DNA of 64,000 nt from the NCBI GenBank assembly GCA_016218715.1, contig JACRDG010000120.1, positions 62,001 to 126,000 of the forward strand. Reading direction: 5' to 3'. The notes beneath the pieces are model-generated. The model ran no database searches. It worked only from the letters and a program-made list of their open reading frames with translations, and was not told the DNA's origin. A program made the position numbers and the translations under genes. The stretch comes from Desulfomonile tiedjei. Lineage in GTDB: Bacteria; Desulfobacterota; Desulfomonilia; Desulfomonilales; Desulfomonilaceae. Positions 43,455-52,575 of this stretch are shown in pieces. Each line of letters opens with the position of its first letter. The first letter of the stretch is position 1.

Positions 43455-44011
43455 CACCTGAGCTGTCCCCGCTGGCCGTGATGCCAAGTCTCAATCCAAA
43501 GAGTAACTGCTACAGACAGGTGTCTTTTGCAGCGGGTCTATCCGCTCCTAAAGCCGCTAACTCGTAACTCTGCCGGACTTATCACTTGACGTCGGTTCAG
43601 TCTACACGGTAGTCTGTACTGCGTTGTGCCGCAATTCGCGGCAAGGACGGGACCCGGCAAGGAACTGGCAGCGGTATGAATCAGCGTGATATCGGAAGAC
43701 ACCCCTCCATGGTCGTGACTGCCAGGGTGTTCGTCACGTTTGCAGCCGCGGCGGTCCGCGATTCCGGCGCACGGGTTGACCGTGATTTCATGGAACGGTA
43801 AGGTGCAGAGAGCCTCGATCGAGATATCGATTTAACCCCGTCGAGGGCGCTGGACAAGGATAGACTGAGGTCTGTCACAGCCATAAGAGGAGGGCGCGGC
43901 AAGCGCTGCGCCTTCTCGGGGTCGGGCCGCTCGCTTCTCGACCGGGAACGGGCGGACAGATCGGACAATCAGTGGGCCTATTGTCGCCTTGAAGTCCCCT
44001 GGAGAGCTTCT
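43455..44011. other. Intergenic region before the hybrid kinase
   Basis: About 557 bases without a convincing gene; a serine/arginine-rich open frame on the reverse strand looks like chance. A TTGACG near 43587 has no good -10 at the proper distance. No terminator hairpin was identified with confidence. Confidence 0.35.
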
Positions 44012-46750
44012 ATGACCGAGGAGAAACCGACGCGCGTCCTCTACGTGGAGGAAGACCGGCCTGCAGCTCTCCTGCTTCAGGAGAAGTTAGTACGGGCCGG
44101 TTATTCCGTGGAACTGGCTTTTGACGGCGAGCAAGGCCTGGCTATGCTCGAGCAGAACCGGTACGACGCAGTGGCCGTTGACCAGCAGATACCCTTCAGG
44201 ACCGGCCTCGAGCTGATCCGGACGCTCTCTCTCCGGGACCGACTGCCGGCAACCGTCATGATCGCCGGCGCGGGTAATGAAATGGCGGCGGTAGAGGCCA
44301 TGAAGCTCGGCGCTATGGATTACCTGATCAAAGACAAGGCCGGCAGGTATAGAGACCTCCTCCCCGCGGTCATCGAGCGTGCCGTAGAAAAGAAAAGACT
44401 CCTGGATGAAAAACGGCGGGTCGAACAGGCCATCGCTCGGGCGAAAGCAGACTGGGAACGGACTTTTGACGCGGTCCCGGATCTGGTGGCGATCATCGGG
44501 AAGGATTTTCGCATCAGGCGGGTCAATCGGTCCATGGCTTCCCGATTGGGAATGACCCCGCAAGAGGTGGTCGGAGCGACGTGCTATTCCTTGGTCCACC
44601 AAGGCGGCGCTCCGCCTGATACTTGCCCGCACCGACAATTAATGCAGGACGGACAAGAGCACACTGCTGAAACCTATGAGGCAGCGCTTGGCGGAACGTT
44701 TCTCGTCAGCGCCTCTCCCATTCGGGACGCGGACGGAGAACTCATCGGTTGCGTCCACGTCGCCCGGGACCTCACCGAGCGCAAGAAGGCCGAGGAAGCC
44801 CTTCGTGTGAGCGAACAGAAATACCGGATGCTCGTTGAGAACGCACCGGTTGGGATTCTTTCTGCGGACTATGCGGGCAGAATTCTCGAAGTAAACCCAC
44901 AGATCCTCAAGATTCTCGTAATTGAGTCGGTCGGAGCCATCGAGCCGGCGAACATGCTCACCTTTCCTCCGTTCGTGGAGGCCGGAATCGCTGAAGTGTT
45001 CGGGCGCTGCTTGACTCAGGAACGGGTCGTTCACGCGGAGGTGCCGCACACCGACCCGTCAGGCAGGCAGTCGTACTTGAGTACGATCGCAACGCCGATG
45101 TGGGACTCCGCTGGACGGGTCACCGGAGGCCAGGCCGTTGTGGAAGACATCACGGACCGAAAACAGGCAGAGAAAAGACTGCGTGAAAGCGAAGAAAAGT
45201 TCCGCAGCCTGTTCGATTCCAGCCGCGACGGTATTGCCTGTGTCTCCCTCGACGGGCGTGTGGAGGACGCGAACCAGGCTTTCCTGGACATGCTCGGATA
45301 TACCGTGGATGACATAAAGGTCATGCGGTACCGGCACTTCACGCCGGAGAAGTGGGCCTCGGTGGACGAGGCGGCATACGAAGAGCAAATCCTGAAGAGA
45401 GGCTATTCCGACGACACCGAACAGGAGTACATCCGTCGCGACGGTACTGTGATTCCGGTAGCCGTGAGGGCCTGGCTGGTACGAGACGAACAGGGGCAAC
45501 CGCTGCACCTCTGGCGGGTCGTACGAGACATTACCCAACGCAAGAAGGGCGAACGCCTTGCGGTTGAAACCGAACGCATCAAGGCCGTCGGAGAGCTGGC
45601 AGGCGGGATAGCGCACAATTTCAACAACCTCCTGCAGGTCGTTCTGGGAGCCGCTCAACTGGCCCAGGCAGACGTGGAATCGGGCTGTGCCGAGGACGCC
45701 AAAGAGGCGCTCAATCAGATCGTGCAGAGTGCAAGGTTCGGCGCGGAGACCATAAAACGCCTCCAATATTTCGCGCGGGTTCGCCGTGAAGATCTCACGG
45801 TGAGAGGAGAGGTCTTCGACTTATCGGAGATCGTCCACCAGGCCATCGAAATCAGTAAGCCCTGGTGGAAGACTTCCGCGGAAACGGAGGGGATGAGGAT
45901 TGCCCTGCGACGTGACCTCGAGCAAGGCTGCATGGTCAAGGGCAGGCAGAACGAGCTGTTCGAAGTGGTGGTGAACCTCATCAAGAATGCCACCGAAGCT
46001 ATACGCGGGGATGGCGAGATCATCGTGACGAGTCATGTCTCGGCCGGGAAGGTCGTGGTCAGTGTCAGCGACACCGGATGTGGAATTCCCAAGGAGAATC
46101 TCGGGAACATCTTCGAGCCGTTCTGGACCACGAAAGGCGTCGAAGGAACGGGGATGGGTCTCGCCAGCAGCTACGGAATCGTGAAAGAGCACCAGGGGGA
46201 GCTTGCCGTCCAGAGCGAGCTGGGCAAAGGGACCACCTTCACCGTGTCGTTCCCGCCGGCCGCGTCGATGCCGGAAGAAAAGCTCGAAGCCGTGGACTTC
46301 AGTCCCACGGGTCGGAAACGTATACTCGTGGTCGACGACCTGGAACCTCTCACCATCATGCTGAAACATGGCTTTGAAAATCTCGGGCACACAGTCTACA
46401 CGGCCCTTTCCGGCCGGGACGCGATGACCCTGTTCCGGGAGACCGAGATCGATCTGATCGTCTGCGATCTCGCCATGCCCGAGTTGAACGGTCGGCAGGT
46501 CGCTGAGGCCGTCAAGGAAATCTGCGAAGTGAAGGGGATACCCAAGACCCCGTTTATCCTGCTCACCGGTTGGGGCGCGCAGCTTGGGGATGCCGCGAAG
46601 ATGGCCGAATCCGGAGTGGACCGTGTCGTGGACAAGCCCGCAGATGTTCCCCAACTCATGATGATTGCATCGGAACTCTTTGCCAAGGTCTCGGAGAGCG
46701 AACGACCGTCTCCGGGGGAGAGACGACGGAAAAGTCGGCACCGGTCATGA
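44012..46750 (+). CDS. Hybrid multi-PAS histidine kinase with two receiver domains
   Basis: 912 residues after GGAGAG. Order: receiver (about 1-125; acceptor Asp in AVAVDQQIP), PAS with cysteine motif (CYSLVHQGGAPPDTCPH), PAS, PAS, HisKA box GIAHNFNNLLQ, HATPase (VSDTGCGI; GTGMGLASS), and a C-terminal receiver (ILVVDD; LIVCDLAMP; VVDKPAD). No membrane helices, so it senses inside the cell. It should autophosphorylate and pass phosphate to its own receiver and perhaps onward. The gene converges with another kinase gene (18 bases apart) whose N-terminal sensor also has a cysteine motif. The target is unknown. Confidence 0.9.
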   Translation: MTEEKPTRVLYVEEDRPAALLLQEKLVRAGYSVELAFDGEQGLAMLEQNRYDAVAVDQQIPFRTGLELIRTLSLRDRLPATVMIAGAGNEMAAVEAMKLGAMDYLIKDKAGRYRDLLPAVIERAVEKKRLLDEKRRVEQAIARAKADWERTFDAVPDLVAIIGKDFRIRRVNRSMASRLGMTPQEVVGATCYSLVHQGGAPPDTCPHRQLMQDGQEHTAETYEAALGGTFLVSASPIRDADGELIGCVHVARDLTERKKAEEALRVSEQKYRMLVENAPVGILSADYAGRILEVNPQILKILVIESVGAIEPANMLTFPPFVEAGIAEVFGRCLTQERVVHAEVPHTDPSGRQSYLSTIATPMWDSAGRVTGGQAVVEDITDRKQAEKRLRESEEKFRSLFDSSRDGIACVSLDGRVEDANQAFLDMLGYTVDDIKVMRYRHFTPEKWASVDEAAYEEQILKRGYSDDTEQEYIRRDGTVIPVAVRAWLVRDEQGQPLHLWRVVRDITQRKKGERLAVETERIKAVGELAGGIAHNFNNLLQVVLGAAQLAQADVESGCAEDAKEALNQIVQSARFGAETIKRLQYFARVRREDLTVRGEVFDLSEIVHQAIEISKPWWKTSAETEGMRIALRRDLEQGCMVKGRQNELFEVVVNLIKNATEAIRGDGEIIVTSHVSAGKVVVSVSDTGCGIPKENLGNIFEPFWTTKGVEGTGMGLASSYGIVKEHQGELAVQSELGKGTTFTVSFPPAASMPEEKLEAVDFSPTGRKRILVVDDLEPLTIMLKHGFENLGHTVYTALSGRDAMTLFRETEIDLIVCDLAMPELNGRQVAEAVKEICEVKGIPKTPFILLTGWGAQLGDAAKMAESGVDRVVDKPADVPQLMMIASELFAKVSESERPSPGERRRKSRHRS

Positions 46751-46767
46751 AAGCGGCGACTGCGGCT

Positions 46768-48744
46768 CTACTGGATGGGAAGTTCGAACAGGAAATTGAC
46801 CCAGACGCCGGGATTGGTTTCGCACCAGATGCGGCCTCCGTGGGCTTCGATAATCTTGCGGATGTTGTACAGACCCAAACCGGTGCCCCTCTTTTGGAGC
46901 GTGGTTTCGTCAGGCACGCGGTAAAATTTCTCGAAGATTCTCTCCACCTGATCGTAGGGCACGCCGGGCCCCGCATTCCAGACATTGAAGAGATAACGAT
47001 CGCCAAGATCTCGTACGCCGAAGGCGATCTTTCCTTCGGGATACCGGTACTTCAGCGCATTTCCGAACAGATTGCGGTACACGATTTCCAGCAGCGCAGG
47101 ATCCCCCTGAAGCTGAATCCGACCGACTCCGCCCATACTCAGGTCGTAGCTCTCGAAGGAATCGGGGTACCGTTCTTTCAACCCAGTCATTGCGGGCATG
47201 ATCACCTCTTCGGAGAAGTCGTTGATCAACTGCTTCCGAAACTGAATCTGCCCGTGCTCCAGTTCCGCCATCACGAGGAAGTCGCGGCTCATGGCCTCGA
47301 GAAACTGAGAATGATGGTAGACGATCTTCAGTTCCCTCAGTTTGGCCGCGTCGGTCTCGTGCTTGATCAGCCGACGGAGAAAACCGCTCATCACTACCAG
47401 CGAGTTCTTGTTCTCGTGGTTGATGAAGTGGATTGCTTCGCGATAGTTCGTATTTAGACGTTCGAGTTCCCGTAGGACCGCCTTTTCTTTGCCGATGTCC
47501 TTGCTGACGCCGACCGTTCCGATAACGTTCCCTTCCTCGTCTTTCAGCAGAGAGAGGGTCAGCGAAATTTCTACGATTCCTCCTGACTTTGTGCTCAATC
47601 TTGTCTCGTAATTGCGCACACCACCGGACACGATGACCTCGTCAACAATCCTGTCCCTCTCGGCCGGGTCTTCCCACAGTTCGCCGGCTGGACGCCCCTG
47701 CACCTCTTCGGCGGTGTAGCCGGTCATCTTTTCGGCACCGGGATTGAATTCGACGATACGCGAGTCCAGGTCGGTGGTTATGATCATATCCTGGCAACAG
47801 CGGAGGATTCCGCCCAGGTACGTGGTCTCTTTGGCGAAGGCTTCGGTGCGAGTCCAAACTTCCTTGGAGAGGTTCCTTGCCAGCCGCTTGTATCGTTCCT
47901 GCGATTCCCGCAACTTGGCTTCCAGGTCCGAGATCTCCACCTGGCGACCGATCAGCCCCGCAATCTCCTCGAGAAAATAGTCGTCCTCCGGACGTGTCTC
48001 CTGTCCGCGGGCACAGCAGGCGCTCAGGTGACCTCGAATTTGGTCTCCGACCCGGATTTCCAGCCTGCTGAGCGCCCCTGCGGGCTCGCCGGGCTGTTGG
48101 CCGTAGCTCTTCCCGTCCACCTCGGCCCAAACTCTGACCTCAGGCCAACGATCGAGCACAGCACTCAAATCCGCCAGGACACGGGCCATCTTTTTGTCAA
48201 AGGGAGCGCTCCCCATCAAGTCGTGGCTAATCTGGAGCAGTCCTTCAAGCTTCTTGGACAGGTCGGAACGTCGCGCCTCAATGGGTTCTTCCGATCTGGC
48301 AGGCGGTGACGAAGGAGGGGCTTCCGATACGGTCTCGACGATGTAACCGTTCCCGGCATCGTCCTTGAAGGAGCTCAGGCTCACCAAACAGGGCGTCCCG
48401 CCTCGAATCTGCTCCGCGGGTCGGACCGGCCGCGAGGTTCCTTTGATGAGCCGGTCAAAAGGGCAGAACGGACAGGGTTTCTGCAGACCTGCGAGCGCTT
48501 CGTAACATCGTCTCTGTTCGACTGGGCCGGTAATTGGGGCGAGGCGAGAATTGACATGGACGATGCGGTAGCCCGCGGCAATCACCGCGGCCCCGCCGGT
48601 GACCGGCTGCAAAGACTTGTGGGCAGGAGTCTCGATGACGTCCCCCTGTGAAACGAAATCCGGACGCGACTGAGATTGCTTCACTCGGACAAACTTGGAA
48701 CCCCAAGACCCCGTTCGCTCTGTTGGGACCCGGTAACCATCCAC
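46768..48744 (-). CDS. Multi-sensor histidine kinase with cysteine PAS
   Basis: Up to 658 residues. An N-terminal PAS-like part has CYEALAGLQKPCPFCPFD. A GAF-like region with a coiled segment follows, then a PAS (YLGGILRCCQDMIITTDLDS), a HisKA-like helix pair (FINHENKNSLVVMSGFL) and an HATPase ending GTGLGLYNIRKII. No membrane span. The start is uncertain: the ATG at 48744 has no clear ribosome-binding site, and a GTG near 48684 is possible. It lies divergent from the rml-type operon and convergent with the hybrid kinase. Confidence 0.85.
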   Translation of the reverse strand: MDGYRVPTERTGSWGSKFVRVKQSQSRPDFVSQGDVIETPAHKSLQPVTGGAAVIAAGYRIVHVNSRLAPITGPVEQRRCYEALAGLQKPCPFCPFDRLIKGTSRPVRPAEQIRGGTPCLVSLSSFKDDAGNGYIVETVSEAPPSSPPARSEEPIEARRSDLSKKLEGLLQISHDLMGSAPFDKKMARVLADLSAVLDRWPEVRVWAEVDGKSYGQQPGEPAGALSRLEIRVGDQIRGHLSACCARGQETRPEDDYFLEEIAGLIGRQVEISDLEAKLRESQERYKRLARNLSKEVWTRTEAFAKETTYLGGILRCCQDMIITTDLDSRIVEFNPGAEKMTGYTAEEVQGRPAGELWEDPAERDRIVDEVIVSGGVRNYETRLSTKSGGIVEISLTLSLLKDEEGNVIGTVGVSKDIGKEKAVLRELERLNTNYREAIHFINHENKNSLVVMSGFLRRLIKHETDAAKLRELKIVYHHSQFLEAMSRDFLVMAELEHGQIQFRKQLINDFSEEVIMPAMTGLKERYPDSFESYDLSMGGVGRIQLQGDPALLEIVYRNLFGNALKYRYPEGKIAFGVRDLGDRYLFNVWNAGPGVPYDQVERIFEKFYRVPDETTLQKRGTGLGLYNIRKIIEAHGGRIWCETNPGVWVNFLFELPIQ

Positions 48745-48933
48745 AGTGCCGGTGTGCCGGCGGGACCGGGAAGCTCCGAGTTCGCCAGGACACCTCTGGA
48801 GCGTGTCGAATTGCGGCCCGCGTTGGTCAAGTGGTCACGTCCTGGTTAGCGCAGTTTCTCCTGGAAGTCAATGGATAGGAGTCAAAGGCGATTCGCGACG
48901 GGAAGATCGTGCTCCGCCTCTGAGAACCTGTGT

Positions 48934-48963
48934 TTGACTTATGAGACGAGCCGGTGGTAGGAT
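48934..48963 (+). promoter_or_regulatory. Sigma-70 promoter of the rml-like operon
   Basis: TTGACT (48934-48939) and TAGGAT (48958-48963) are spaced by 18 bases, 30 bases before the first ATG. Confidence 0.55.
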
Positions 48964-48993
48964 CATGCCGTACCGTTGTCATCGGAGGGCCTT

Positions 48994-49722
48994 ATGAAGG
49001 GCGTAGTTCTCGCCGGAGGGTTGGGAACCAGACTGTTTCCGCTTACCAAGATCACCAACAAGCATCTGCTGCCGGTTTACAACAGGCCTATGGTGACCTA
49101 TCCCATTGAGTGCCTGGTCAAGGGAGGTATTACCGACATTCTCGTCGTGACCGGCGGCAACCATCCGGGAGACTTCCTGAGACTGCTCGGCAACGGAAGA
49201 GAATACGGCGTCGAACATATCAACTACGCTTACCAAGAAGGCGAAGGCGGGATTGCCGATGCCTTGTCGCTCGCCGAGCCCCACGCTGCGGGTGGACCTA
49301 TCTGCGTCGTGCTCGGTGACAACATTGTTGAGAAAACCATCGCCCACGCTGTGCAAGACTACAAGAGACACGGCAAAGGGGCAAAGATCCTCCTCAAAGA
49401 GGTCCCCGACCCTCAGCGATTCGGCGTCGCAGTGATGGACGGGCATCGCGTCGTACGGATCGACGAGAAACCCGAGCTTCCTTCCACATCGTATGCGGTG
49501 ACCGGGATCTACATGTACGATTCTCGGGTGTTTGACTTCATCAAAACGCTCACCCCGTCGCAACGAGGGGAACTGGAAATAACCGATGTGAACAATCGGT
49601 ACATCGATGAAGAGACCATGACCTGGTCGATCCTCGATGGCTGGTGGACGGACGCAGGGACGTTCGATTCACTGCTGAGGGCTTCCAATCTCGTTGCCCA
49701 GGGAGGAGCCAACAACGATTGA
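48994..49722 (+). CDS. rmlA: Glucose-1-phosphate thymidylyltransferase-like nucleotidyltransferase
   Basis: The ATG at 48994 follows CGGAGGGCC. The 242-residue protein has the nucleotide-binding signature VLAGGLGTRLFPLT and the sequence NKHLLPVYNRPMV, LGDNIVE and FGVAVMD. It is the short form that lacks the allosteric C-terminal part of about 290-residue RmlA. It would make dTDP-glucose (or a related sugar nucleotide) for cell-surface polysaccharide. It is the first of three genes (A, C, B); rmlD is not here. Confidence 0.85.
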   Translation: MKGVVLAGGLGTRLFPLTKITNKHLLPVYNRPMVTYPIECLVKGGITDILVVTGGNHPGDFLRLLGNGREYGVEHINYAYQEGEGGIADALSLAEPHAAGGPICVVLGDNIVEKTIAHAVQDYKRHGKGAKILLKEVPDPQRFGVAVMDGHRVVRIDEKPELPSTSYAVTGIYMYDSRVFDFIKTLTPSQRGELEITDVNNRYIDEETMTWSILDGWWTDAGTFDSLLRASNLVAQGGANND

Positions 49723-49730
49723 GTGCAACT

Positions 49731-50222
49731 ATGGAGCGTGAAAAATTCAAGCGCCCTGACTCACAGCTCATTGACGGGGTCATCGTCCAGCCGCTGAGGG
49801 TCATCCCCGACGAACGCGGGCGATTGATGGAGATCCTCAGATGTGACGATCCCTTTTGTTCCGGGTTCGGACAGGTATACCTGACGACGGTGTATCCTGG
49901 GGTCGTGAAGGCATGGCACTACCACAAGATCCAGGAAGACCGGTTTACCTGTGTCAGGGGAATGGTCAAAGCAGTATTATGCGACGACAGGGAGCAGTCT
50001 CCCACTCGCGGCTTGCTGAACGAGATCTACGTGGGTGAGCACAAACCGTGCCTCATCGTGATTCCACCGGGGGTCTACCACGGCTGGAAGTGCATCAGCG
50101 AGTACGAGGCCTACGTGATCAACGTGCCGTCTCATCCGTACAATCGTTCCGATCCGGACGAGTACCGCTGCGATCCACATACCGGCGGCATCCCTTACGA
50201 TTGGTCGAGAAAGGACGGATAG
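49731..50222 (+). CDS. RmlC-like cupin (dTDP-4-dehydrorhamnose 3,5-epimerase family)
   Basis: The 163-residue reading begins at ATG 49731; an in-frame TTG at 49719, overlapping the rmlA stop and behind GGAGGA, would add four residues. The fold is RmlC-like (DERGRLMEIL, FGQVYLTTVYPGVVKAWHYH, IPPGVYHGW). The usual RGLHYQ is replaced by KAWHYHK, so it may be a ketoisomerase or other epimerase rather than the 3,5-epimerase of rhamnose synthesis. It is shorter than RmlC (about 180). Its neighbours make it a step in dTDP-sugar formation. Confidence 0.75.
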   Translation: MEREKFKRPDSQLIDGVIVQPLRVIPDERGRLMEILRCDDPFCSGFGQVYLTTVYPGVVKAWHYHKIQEDRFTCVRGMVKAVLCDDREQSPTRGLLNEIYVGEHKPCLIVIPPGVYHGWKCISEYEAYVINVPSHPYNRSDPDEYRCDPHTGGIPYDWSRKDG

Positions 50223-50224
50223 CA

Positions 50225-51235
50225 ATGAAACTCCTCGTGACCGGCGGGTGTGGCTTCATTGGATCCAACTTTGTGCTGTACATGTTGGAGACCCATCCTG
50301 AGGTAAGCCTTGTCAACCTCGACCTGCTGACCTACGCCGGAAATTTGGAGAACCTCCAGGACGCCCTGCCGTACGGTGAACGGCACCGCTTCGTCCGAGG
50401 AGATATAACCGACCGGAAGCTTGTATACGACCTGATATCGGAAAAACCGGACGTTGTAGTGAACTTTGCCGCGGAAACCCACGTGGATCGGTCCATCATG
50501 GACAGTTTCGCGTTCGTGAACACCAACGTGCTCGGTACACAGGTCCTCCTGGAAGCGTGCAAGGAATTCGGGGTGGAACGATTCGTCCAGATATCCACTG
50601 ACGAGGTGTACGGTTCTCTCGGGCCTGAAGGGGCTTTCACCGAGTCACACCCGCTGGCCCCCAACAGTCCTTACGCCGCGAGCAAGGCTGCCGCCGACCT
50701 GTTGTGTCGGTCGTACCACAAGACGTACGGCCTGGATGTGCTCGTGACCAGATGCTCGAACAATTACGGGCCGTTACAGTTTCCGGAGAAGCTTATGCCG
50801 CTCATGATCACCAACGCGCTCCAGGACAAGGAGCTCCCCGTGTACGGAGACGGCATGAACGTGCGGGATTGGATTCACGTCACCGACCATTGCAGGGCCG
50901 TCGATCTCGTTCTCCGCAAGAGCCGCGGGGGAGAGATCTACAACATCGGTTCGAGCAGCGAGTATCCGAACCTGCACGTCGTCCGATATATCCTGCAAAG
51001 GCTGAGCAAACCCGAGTCGCTGATACGGTTCGTCCAGGACAGGCCGGGCCACGACCGGCGCTACGCCATGGACGCATCAAAATTGAGAAGAGAACTCGGG
51101 TGGGAGCCGGTCACCACATTCGAGGAAGGAATGAACCAAACCATCTCCTGGTACATCGAACATGAAATGTGGTGGCAACGCATCAAGACCGGCGAATACC
51201 TCACGTACTACGAGAAATGGTACGGAAACCGCTGA
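50225..51235 (+). CDS. rmlB: dTDP-glucose 4,6-dehydratase
   Basis: The 336-residue protein starts at ATG 50225, two bases after the cupin gene. It is an extended short-chain dehydrogenase with the NAD motif GGCGFIGS, FAAETHVDRSI, STDEVYGS, catalytic YAASK and NNYGPLQFPEKLMPLM. It converts dTDP-glucose to dTDP-4-keto-6-deoxyglucose, the branch point for rhamnose and other deoxysugars of surface polysaccharide. Confidence 0.95.
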   Translation: MKLLVTGGCGFIGSNFVLYMLETHPEVSLVNLDLLTYAGNLENLQDALPYGERHRFVRGDITDRKLVYDLISEKPDVVVNFAAETHVDRSIMDSFAFVNTNVLGTQVLLEACKEFGVERFVQISTDEVYGSLGPEGAFTESHPLAPNSPYAASKAAADLLCRSYHKTYGLDVLVTRCSNNYGPLQFPEKLMPLMITNALQDKELPVYGDGMNVRDWIHVTDHCRAVDLVLRKSRGGEIYNIGSSSEYPNLHVVRYILQRLSKPESLIRFVQDRPGHDRRYAMDASKLRRELGWEPVTTFEEGMNQTISWYIEHEMWWQRIKTGEYLTYYEKWYGNR

Positions 51236-51240
51236 GTCTG

Positions 51241-51375
51241 CGTAAGGTGCGGTGACCGAAGCGAACCGCCCCGTTCGAGGTCTTTTTCACAAATACGGTA
51301 TCTCCTCTGGTGTCCCTGCTTTTGGCTGTACAGTGGGGCCGGCATCTTGCCGGTCCGACTCAAGCCGTCCCTCTG
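51241..51375. repeat. Intergenic repeat C, copy 2
   Basis: GTATCTCCTCTGGTGTCCCT, then GCTTTTGGCTGTACAGTGGG and CCGGCATCTTGCCGG, correspond to the copy at 4330-4462. Confidence 0.55.
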
Positions 51376-51430
51376 GAGGACATTTGTTTTGGCAATCACT
51401 AAACAGCCCCTGAATTCAATACAGCACACG

Positions 51431-52528
51431 ATGAACATACAGCGTCGCACCACTCGGAGGATTTGGGTCGGGTCCGTTCCCATCGGTGATGGTTCGCCCA
51501 TTGCGGTTCAGTCAATGGCCAACACCGATACGCGGGATGCGAAAGCTACGGTACGCCAGGTTCGGCGGCTGGAGCAGGCCGGCTGCGAAATCGTACGCGT
51601 CGGCGTCCCGGATATCGAAGCCGCACGGGCGCTGGGAGCCATCAAAGCACGTATCACTATCCCGCTCGTCGCGGACATCCACTTCGACCATCGCCTCGCG
51701 CTGGAGGCCCTGCGCCAGGGTGTGGACAGCTTGCGGCTCAACCCGGGAAACATCGGGTCAGCAGCCAAGGTCCGCGAGGTCACCCGTGCTGCGTCGGAAC
51801 GCAGGGTTCCCATACGCATCGGCGTGAATGCAGGCTCACTGGAACGCAAGCTTCTGGAGAAGCACAAGGGAGCCTCGCCCGCGGCCATGGTGGAGAGCGC
51901 GCTGAACCACGTGGCCATCCTGGAGAGAGAGGGTTTCCACCTGATCAAACTGTCGCTGAAGGCGTCGGATGTCACGCGGACAGTCGAAGCGTACCGCATG
52001 CTTTCTCAGCGGGTGGACTACCCGTTACACGTGGGCATTACCGAAGCGGGGACGCTCCTGCCGGGAGCGGTAAAATCTGCGATCGGGATCGGCCTGCTGC
52101 TCGCGGAAGGGATCGGCGACACCATTCGGGTCTCGCTCACCGCGCCGCCGGTCCAGGAGATCGTTGCCGCTTATGCGATCCTTCGGTCTCTCGGCATTCG
52201 GGAACGAGGGGTCGAGGTGATCTCGTGCCCGACCTGCGCCAGAACCGAAATCGACCTTATCCGGCTGGCCGAACGGGTCGAGAAGGCACTGGCTCGCGTG
52301 CGAACCCCGCTAAAGGTGGCAGTAATGGGATGCGTGGTCAACGGTCCCGGTGAAGCCAAAGAGGCGGACGTGGGTATCGCGGGCGGAAAAGGGAAAGGAA
52401 TCCTCTTCAAACACGGCAAGAAGATTGCCTCGTATCCCGAGAGCGAGCTCCTCCCCGCTCTCCTCGCAGAAATCGCTCAAATGACGGGAGAAGGAGCGGC
52501 GATAAGCAAGAAATCACTATTTGTTTGA
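51431..52528 (+). CDS. ispG: 4-hydroxy-3-methylbut-2-en-1-yl diphosphate synthase
   Basis: The 365-residue enzyme has the TIM barrel of IspG (GSVPIGDGSPIAVQSM; EIVRVGVPDIEAA; LVADIHFDHRLAL; RLNPGNIG; RIGVNAGSLE) and the C-terminal [4Fe-4S] ligands in ISCPTCART and VMGCVVNGPGEA. It makes HMBPP in the MEP isoprenoid pathway. The ATG at 51431 is chosen by homology; no good ribosome-binding site precedes it, and a longer N-terminus is open up to 51347. Confidence 0.95.
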   Translation: MNIQRRTTRRIWVGSVPIGDGSPIAVQSMANTDTRDAKATVRQVRRLEQAGCEIVRVGVPDIEAARALGAIKARITIPLVADIHFDHRLALEALRQGVDSLRLNPGNIGSAAKVREVTRAASERRVPIRIGVNAGSLERKLLEKHKGASPAAMVESALNHVAILEREGFHLIKLSLKASDVTRTVEAYRMLSQRVDYPLHVGITEAGTLLPGAVKSAIGIGLLLAEGIGDTIRVSLTAPPVQEIVAAYAILRSLGIRERGVEVISCPTCARTEIDLIRLAERVEKALARVRTPLKVAVMGCVVNGPGEAKEADVGIAGGKGKGILFKHGKKIASYPESELLPALLAEIAQMTGEGAAISKKSLFV

Positions 52529-52575
52529 GAAAGGCTTTCCCCCACCCTTCGGGCAGAACGCGACCTCGCCGATTG

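Noticed and set aside
43681..43968. Ser/Arg-rich reverse frame before the hybrid kinase
   Set aside because: Low-complexity composition typical of a chance open frame.
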